11,654 nucleotides of DNA from Burkholderiales bacterium (GTDB lineage Bacteria; Pseudomonadota; Gammaproteobacteria; Burkholderiales; Burkholderiaceae_D). Of the stretch, positions 7,358 through 11,654 are shown piece by piece (positions within the stretch are counted from its first letter, which is position 1; each line of letters opens with the position of its first letter). The stretch covers positions 1 to 11,654 of the forward strand of contig JAGWUK010000038.1 in NCBI GenBank assembly GCA_028868455.1, in the 5' to 3' direction. The notes beneath the pieces are model-generated. The model ran no database searches, was not told where the DNA came from, and worked only from the letters and a program-made list of their open reading frames with translations. A program made the translations under genes and the position numbers.

Positions 7358-9280
7358 ATGGCGACAGAACCAGCTACCAACACAAAAATCATCGCACCGG
7401 CCAACAGCCTGGGCGAACATTCGGCATCCAGTTACGGGCATATGGGCAGTTTTTCCGGCGGCCCGCGTTTGCTGGCCGATATCGGCGCGACGCATGCACG
7501 TTTCACGCTGGAAAGCGCACCGGGCGTATTTGATGCCGTGCGCGTGCTGAAATGCGACGACTACACCGGCATTATCCCGCTGGTGCGCGCTTATCTGGCC
7601 GATCATCAGGGACAAAAAGTCCATCATGCAGCGTTTGCGATTGCCAACCCGATTGACGGTGACCATATCCAGATGACCAATCGCGACTGGGCATTTTCGA
7701 TTGAAGATGTGCGGCGCGAATTTGGTTTATACACACTGTTGATCGTCAACGATTTTACGGCGCTGGCGATGTCTTTGCCCGGCTTGCAGGCCAAGGACCG
7801 CATGCAGATTGGCGGCGGCATGCCGGTGGCAAAATCGGTGATCGGCGTGCTGGGACCTGGCACGGGTCTCGGCGTGTCGGGGCTGATTCCAACTGCCGAC
7901 GGGTTTGTCACGCTGGGCAGTGAAGGTGGTCACGTCAACTTTGCCCCGTGCGATGAGCGCGAATACGCGATTTTGCAATTCGCCTGGCAGGAATGGCCGC
8001 ATGTCTCGACCGAGCGTCTGATTTCCGGGCCGGGGATGGAATTGATTTATTGCGCGCTGGCCAAACGCAATAAAAAGAAAGTCAAAGCGCTGGCGGCGCA
8101 AGACATCATGCACGGCGCGCTCAGTGACGGCGACGCGCTGTGTCTGGAAACGCTGGAATGTTTTTGCGGCATGCTGGGGAGCTTCAGCGCGAATCTGGCT
8201 GTGACGCTGGGTGCCTTTGGCGGGATTTATATCGGTGGCGGTATCGTGCCGCTGATGGGAGACTGGTTCGCCACATCGCCATTCCGCACCCGCTTTGAAG
8301 CCAAGGGACGTTTTTCCAGCTATCTGGCGCAGATTCCGACGTATGTGATTACCACGCCGAATCCGGCGTTTTATGGTGTCTCGGCGATTTTGTCCGAGCA
8401 TTTGCGCGGTCGCAGCGGCGATAGTTCGTTGATGGACCGCATTCAGCAAATCCAGGGCGAATTGAGCCCGGCCGAGCGCCGCGTTGCCGCGCTGGTGCTG
8501 GAAAATCCGCGTACCGTATTGAATGAGGCCATTGCCGAAATCTCGCGTCTGGCCGATGTCAGCCAGCCGACCGTGATCCGCTTTTGCCGCTCACTGGGCT
8601 TTCTGGGACTGGCCGATTTTAAATTGAAATTTGCCAGCAGCCTGACCGGGACGATTCCGGTGCGACACAGCCAGGTGCGCATGAGTGACAGCACGCACGA
8701 CCTGAGTGCCAAGGTCATTGATAACACGGTGTCGGCAATTCTGAGTTTCCGCGATCAGCTGGAAGTCCATGCACTCGATCAGGCGATCGCCTTGTTGCGC
8801 AAGGCGAACAAGATCGAGTTTTACGCGATGGGCAACTCGCGTGCGGTCGCGCTGGACGGTCAGCACAAGTTTTTCCGCTTCCGTATTCCGACGGCGTCGT
8901 ACGGCGATGCGCATTTATTTTCGATGGCGGCGGAGTTATTAAATCCCGGCGACGTCGTGATCGTGGTGTCGAATTCCGGCAAATTGCCGGAATTGCTCAA
9001 AGCCGTGGACGCCGCGCGCCATGCCGGTGCTGATGTGATTGCGATTACGCCGAATCAGTCGCCTCTGGCGAAGAAGGCAACGGTCTGCCTGGCCGTCAAT
9101 CATACAGAAGACAATGCGACCTTCTTGTCCATGATTTCGCGGATTCTGCAATTGTTGCTGATCGATATCCTGGCGGTTGGCTTGTCCGTGGATGCGCCGG
9201 ATGCAGGCAATGCCGACGACGCGCGCCGCAAGGAGACCACACGTTTCAGCAATCTCCTGATTTCGCATCTGGACAGTTAA
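7358..9280 (+). CDS. glk: Bifunctional glucokinase / RpiR-family transcriptional regulator
   Basis: One 640-residue chain joins two proteins. Residues about 34-350 are a bacterial glucokinase (ATP + glucose to glucose 6-phosphate): phosphate-binding LLADIGATHARF (Asp41), catalytic VNDFTAL (Asp132), GPGTGLG, SEGGHVNFAP and ISGPGMELIY. From about residue 359 an RpiR/HexR-type regulator follows, with a helix-turn-helix (ADVSQPTVIRFCRSLGF, Asp400 onward) and a SIS sugar-phosphate binding domain (about 470-610) including VVSNSGK around 538-542. RpiR SIS domains sense sugar phosphates such as KDPG or glucose 6-phosphate, so the enzyme product or a metabolite could set DNA binding; this coupling is inference. 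Such fusions are known in Burkholderia and relatives. ATG 7358 has no Shine-Dalgarno sequence and sits in an A tract; ATG 7442 (Met29), just before the kinase fold, is an alternative start. Its place after the glucosidase fits phosphorylation of the released glucose. A hairpin follows the stop codon. Confidence 0.93.
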   Translation: MATEPATNTKIIAPANSLGEHSASSYGHMGSFSGGPRLLADIGATHARFTLESAPGVFDAVRVLKCDDYTGIIPLVRAYLADHQGQKVHHAAFAIANPIDGDHIQMTNRDWAFSIEDVRREFGLYTLLIVNDFTALAMSLPGLQAKDRMQIGGGMPVAKSVIGVLGPGTGLGVSGLIPTADGFVTLGSEGGHVNFAPCDEREYAILQFAWQEWPHVSTERLISGPGMELIYCALAKRNKKKVKALAAQDIMHGALSDGDALCLETLECFCGMLGSFSANLAVTLGAFGGIYIGGGIVPLMGDWFATSPFRTRFEAKGRFSSYLAQIPTYVITTPNPAFYGVSAILSEHLRGRSGDSSLMDRIQQIQGELSPAERRVAALVLENPRTVLNEAIAEISRLADVSQPTVIRFCRSLGFLGLADFKLKFASSLTGTIPVRHSQVRMSDSTHDLSAKVIDNTVSAILSFRDQLEVHALDQAIALLRKANKIEFYAMGNSRAVALDGQHKFFRFRIPTASYGDAHLFSMAAELLNPGDVVIVVSNSGKLPELLKAVDAARHAGADVIAITPNQSPLAKKATVCLAVNHTEDNATFLSMISRILQLLLIDILAVGLSVDAPDAGNADDARRKETTRFSNLLISHLDS

Positions 9281-9297
9281 ACCGCATCGCCAAAGGC

Positions 9298-9329
9298 GGA
9301 CGTCATTGCTGCAATCAGCAGTGGCGTCT
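9298..9329 (+). terminator. Probable terminator after glk
   Basis: Starting 18 bases after the glk stop, a stem of about 12-14 bp (9298-9311 with 9316-9329) closes on the tetraloop CAAT (9312-9315). The core ACGTCATTGCTG / CAGCAGTGGCGT pairs fully with two G-T wobbles. No T run touches the stem; a T-rich stretch comes only at about 9353-9361. It is a good structural candidate at the right place, but the missing adjacent U tract lowers confidence. Confidence 0.5.
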
Positions 9330-9480
9330 ATCTTCAATGCAATATACTCCCCTTCTTTTTTAAAGAACAGGCAGCGGTTTCAGATACGAAGTGCAACTTT
9401 TGAAAACTAGTTGAAGGGTCAGATGCGGTAGCATTCTCACCTTTTGAGCAGCCAGTCGAAAGTTGCCGAATATGCGCTAC

Positions 9481-9502
9481 CCGCTATCCGCAAATAGCGG
9501 AT
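9481..9502. repeat. Interlocked inverted repeat between convergent genes
   Basis: CCGCTAT (9481-9487) pairs with ATAGCGG (9494-9500). Using partly the same bases, ATCCGC (9486-9491) pairs with GCGGAT (9497-9502). Only one of the two hairpins can form at a time. It lies 57 bases past the stop of the - strand SRAP gene and could act in its 3' end, but has no T run on either strand. Confidence 0.4.
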
Positions 9503-9558
9503 GCAAGTGTCGGCGCTTCGACTTATGCGAAGGCCGCAATGAATATGGAATTCACACG

Positions 9559-10257
9559 CTAATCAAACAAATCAAAGTTCGCCCTCGCCACAACGGCAAG
9601 CGGCTTGGCTGCGCGTGGCGCTTTCGGTTTTGGCGCAGGTTCTGCGGCCATGCGTTGCGGGTCGAAACCTTGCAGATAGCTGCGCGCAATTTCGGGGTTG
9701 GTGCAATGCAGCCAGTCATCATATTCGCTGCTGGGGATGATCACCAACTGGCGTTTTTCTTCCCCGTTTTTATGAAAGCGCTTCATCAGCGGATGCTCAT
9801 CCGCATTGATCGTGAGCTGCGTAAATGCGTAATCGGTGCCGCCGTCCGGATTGTCCCATTCGCGGTAGATGCCAGCGACGGCAAACGGCGATTGGTCTGC
9901 CATACCGATCTTCCAGCGCACATGCTCGCCGGATTCGTAATTGGGTTCAAAAAAAGCCTGCATGGGCACTAAACAAAACTGGCAGGTTTTCCAATACTGC
10001 TGGTAAGTACGCAGCGAAGCGACCGTATCCGAGCGCGCATTCATCGTCGACAGATTAAGCCCCGGCGGCATATACCGCTTCGGTATCATGCCGTAATTCG
10101 CCACCAGCCCTTTGCGCGCGCCGCCATTGCCTTTAACGATGATAGGGCCGGCATAGTCGCGATACAGTTCTTCTTTCCACTGCGCATCCTGATCAAACAC
10201 AGTCTCAAACTGCGCAGACAAAGTTTGTTTTGGAACGCTGATGTAGTTAATGCACAT
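9559..10257 (-). CDS. SRAP-domain protein (SOS response-associated peptidase; YedK/HMCES family)
   Basis: The 232-residue protein belongs to the family that binds abasic sites in single-stranded DNA and forms a protective thiazolidine crosslink through Cys2, exposed after removal of Met1. Cys2 is present (MCINYIS), and this decides the start: the frame runs upstream to 10341, but only ATG 10257, with AAAGGA 7 bases before it, places Cys second. Other family active-site residues seem present: Asn73 in STMNARSD, Glu104 in QAFFEPNY, and His162 in MKRFHK (His155 is nearby). It lacks the usual CGR start and is clearly divergent from E. coli YedK. Residues about 203-225 form a Pro/Ala/Lys/Arg-rich, probably disordered linker, ending in ANFDLFD. 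It is transcribed toward glk and away from hsdM. No clear LexA box was found, so SOS control is not shown. Confidence 0.88.
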   Translation of the reverse strand: MCINYISVPKQTLSAQFETVFDQDAQWKEELYRDYAGPIIVKGNGGARKGLVANYGMIPKRYMPPGLNLSTMNARSDTVASLRTYQQYWKTCQFCLVPMQAFFEPNYESGEHVRWKIGMADQSPFAVAGIYREWDNPDGGTDYAFTQLTINADEHPLMKRFHKNGEEKRQLVIIPSSEYDDWLHCTNPEIARSYLQGFDPQRMAAEPAPKPKAPRAAKPLAVVARANFDLFD

Positions 10258-10264
10258 GAATAAA

Positions 10265-10270
10265 TCCTTT
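10265..10270 (-). promoter_or_regulatory. Ribosome binding site of the SRAP gene
   Basis: On the - strand AAAGGA lies 7 bases before the ATG whose first base is 10257. It supports the start that puts the catalytic Cys at position 2 and argues against the longer frame beginning at 10341. Confidence 0.75.
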
Positions 10271-10295
10271 GTTCTTCGATACATCGCCATCATGG

Positions 10296-10319
10296 CAGAA
10301 CTGACGAAAAACTGTTCTG
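10296..10319. repeat. Inverted repeat upstream of the SRAP gene, possible operator
   Basis: CAGAAC (10296-10301) and GTTCTG (10314-10319) are exact inverted copies with a 12-base spacer, 39-62 bases ahead of the SRAP start codon. The place suits a regulatory site. It does not fit the proteobacterial LexA box (CTGT, 8 bases, ACAG). Chance occurrence is possible. Confidence 0.25.
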
Positions 10320-10778
10320 GCACATGCTGGACGCGCAGCAATCAATTGGTGCCGCTGGCATCGCCTTTTCGTGCCGATCATTTTTTGCTAGGCTGCAAAT
10401 GATTGGCAAAATACCATTAAGATGAAGCTTGCGCAAAACGGCGCCCGTAGCTTGATCGCACCTGTCCGTGCGATGCATAGCGCCTTCGTCATCATGCTGA
10501 GAAAGAGCAATTTTGCGAAAATTTTAATAAGAAAAAAGGCATGTCGCCACCTGTTCGATGCCAGGATGTGAAATGAGCATTCTGGCTATTTTGCCTGCTC
10601 CCCAAGTCCTGATTTGCGCTAGTACGTCCAATGAGCGCGCATTGTCGACGCACATGCAGAATTAGATGTGTTACCCCTTTACAAATTTGCTGAACAGGCG
10701 CACAGGAAGAAATGTGGATATTTAATTGTGAACAGTGTTGTTTCCAATTTATGATTCTGTATTTAGCCGCCAATTCAA

Positions 10779-10802
10779 TCTCTAATTAAGTCTCTGATTG
10801 AC
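10779..10802 (+). repeat. Imperfect tandem repeat overlapping a -35-like element ahead of hsdM
   Basis: TCTCTAATTAAG (10779-10790) is followed directly by TCTCTGATTGAC (10791-10802), 9 of 12 identical, a spacing close to one helical turn. The second copy runs into TTGACA (10798-10803), an exact -35 hexamer 46 bases before the hsdM ATG. No good -10 is found at 16-18 bases (TTCCAC or TCCACT only). The repeat could be a binding site that controls hsdM transcription. Confidence 0.3.
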
Positions 10803-10849
10803 ACTTCAGGAAATATCCTTTTCCACTCTGACAAATACATAAGAAAAGC

Positions 10850-11654
10850 ATGTCCCAAATACTCACCCCGAAGTTAACACTACCGCAACTAGAATCCTAC
10901 CTCTGGACCGCCGCAGACATCTTGCGCGGCAATATGGATGCCTCCGAGTACAAAGACTATATCTTCGGCATGATGTTCTTAAAGCGTCTGTCCGACAGCT
11001 TTGAAGAAGAACAAGAGCGCGTAATTGCGCACTACCTCAGTATTGGCAAAACGCAGGCGCAGGCCGAAGCCTTGGCGCAAGATGAAGACGAATACCACGA
11101 CACTTTCTTTGTCCCCAAGAAGGCGCGCTGGAATGTCTTGAAAGACCTCAAGCACGATATCGGTGCCGAGCTCAATATTGCCACCGAAGCGATTGAAGAA
11201 CACAACACCAGCCTGGAAGGCGTGTTGGTGTCGATCGACTTCAACATCAAAAACAAGCTGTCTGACAAAAAGCTGGCTGACCTGCTGTCACATTTTTCTA
11301 AACACCGTCTGCGCAACCAGGATTTCGAATCGACCGATCTATTAGGCACCGCCTACGAATACCTGATCAAAATGTTTGCCGACTCTGCGGGTAAAAAAGG
11401 CGGTGAGTTCTATACACCTAGCGAAGTCGTGCAATTGCTGGTGGCTTTATTGCAGCCGCATGCGGGTATGCGTATCTATGACCCTACCGTGGGTTCCGGC
11501 GGTATGTTGGTGCAAACGCGCAATTACCTCGTCGCCCATGGTGAAAACGCCGCCAATCTCTCGCTGTACGGCCAAGAGATGAATCTGAATACCTGGGCGA
11601 TCTGCAAGATGAATATGTTCTTGCATGGCGTGTTCAATGCCGACATCCGCAAAG
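10850..11654 (+). CDS. hsdM: Type I restriction-modification system, DNA methyltransferase subunit HsdM (3' end outside window)
   Basis: The frame is open from ATG 10850 to the window end, giving 268 residues of a protein usually about 500 long. The N-terminal part ([34 protein letters not shown]) is the HsdM N-terminal helical domain that contacts HsdS and DNA. The catalytic domain starts near residue 160 ([27 protein letters not shown]) and shows the AdoMet-binding motif I as [10 protein letters not shown] (211-220), close to the usual DPACGSGG. The catalytic NPPF/NPPY motif should lie just past the window. The enzyme makes N6-methyladenine in the target of an HsdMS or HsdRMS complex. The upstream AAGAAAAG is a weak ribosome site, but the start agrees with family N-termini. 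hsdS and hsdR are expected downstream and cannot be seen here. Confidence 0.95.
   Translation, partial: MSQILTPKLTLPQLESYLWTAADILRGNMDASEYKDYIFGMMFLKRLSDSFEEEQERVIAHYLSIGKTQAQAEALAQDEDEYHDTFFVPKKARWNVLKDLKHDIGAELNIATEAIEEHNTSLEGVLVSIDFNIKNKLSDKKLADLLSHFSKHRLRNQDFESTDLLGTAYEYLIKMFADSAGKKGGEFYTPSEVVQLLVALLQPHAGMRIYDPTVGSGGMLVQTRNYLVAHGENAANLSLYGQEMNLNTWAICKMNMFLHGVFNADIRK

Larger units (their letters stand above)
10258..10849. other. 592-base AT-richer region between SRAP gene and hsdM, no gene recognised
   Basis: This divergent intergenic region should hold the promoters for both flanking genes. Visible structures are a perfect 7-bp hairpin ATCGCAC/GTGCGAT (10455-10461, 10468-10474), an AT hairpin AATTTT-GCG-AAAATT (10509-10523), an imperfect tandem 12-base repeat (10779-10802) and an exact TTGACA (10798-10803). 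A - strand frame at 10492-10773 (93 codons) shows no family resemblance and no good ribosome site. The length and lower GC than the sugar locus suggest the flank of an inserted accessory block, but no integrase, terminal repeat or transposase remnant was seen. Confidence 0.5.

Noticed and set aside
9463-9972. + strand frame of 169 codons overlapping the SRAP gene
   Set aside because: Mostly antisense to the conserved SRAP core, with no domain of its own.
10296-10319. LexA box for the SRAP gene
   Set aside because: The inverted repeat CAGAAC/GTTCTG has the wrong spacing and sequence for a proteobacterial LexA site; kept only as an unnamed repeat.
10258-10341. Upstream extension of the SRAP gene to a start at 10341
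   Set aside because: It would bury the catalytic Cys, which must be residue 2; ATG 10257 has a good ribosome site.
10442-10452. GCGCCCGTAGCT near 10441-10452 looks like the 5' end of a tRNA-Arg gene
   Set aside because: No D-loop, anticodon arm, T-loop or matching 3' acceptor strand follows; probably chance similarity.
10492-10773. 93-codon - strand frame before hsdM
   Set aside because: No recognisable domain, no good ribosome site, and composition like random AT-richer DNA.
1-11654. CRISPR array, insertion sequence or rRNA
   Set aside because: No regularly spaced direct repeats, transposase frame, terminal inverted repeats or rRNA-like sequence were seen.

Overview
The window looks like a chromosomal segment of a betaproteobacterium with moderate GC, probably an Oxalobacteraceae member near Herminiimonas, Undibacterium or Collimonas. 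The reasons are the glucokinase fused to an RpiR-type regulator, an arrangement typical of Burkholderiales, together with a TonB-Xanth-Caul type receptor and the general codon use. The genus is a guess.

Positions 1-9280 are a starch/maltodextrin utilisation locus, all on the + strand. In order they hold the C-terminal end of a TonB-dependent outer-membrane receptor (1-1077), a perfect rho-independent terminator (1090-1126), a 12-helix MFS sugar permease of the SLC45/GPH type (1360-2745), a MalS-like periplasmic GH13 alpha-amylase (2790-4472), an exported GH31 alpha-glucosidase (4618-7065), and a bifunctional glucokinase/RpiR-family regulator (7358-9280). The inferred route is receptor-driven uptake of maltodextrin into the periplasm, cleavage there by MalS and GH31, transport of maltose or glucose inward by the MFS permease, and phosphorylation by glucokinase. 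The layout resembles the maltodextrin loci of Caulobacter and Xanthomonas rather than the E. coli MalEFGK ABC system. No LacI-type regulator lies in the window.

Positions 9281-9558 are a convergent intergenic stretch with hairpins. On the - strand (10257-9559) follows an SRAP-domain protein (YedK/HMCES family, abasic-site DNA-protein crosslinker). It has a Pro/Ala/Lys-rich tail ending in a motif that resembles a beta-clamp binding peptide. About 590 bases of AT-richer DNA without a recognisable gene (10258-10849) lead to hsdM of a type I restriction-modification system, cut off by the window end. The right end is therefore probably the edge of a defence/accessory region.

I found no clearly new multi-gene system. 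The most unusual points are the clamp-motif-like tail on the SRAP protein, the fully periplasmic degradation logic of the sugar locus, and the unexplained regulatory DNA ahead of hsdM and glk.
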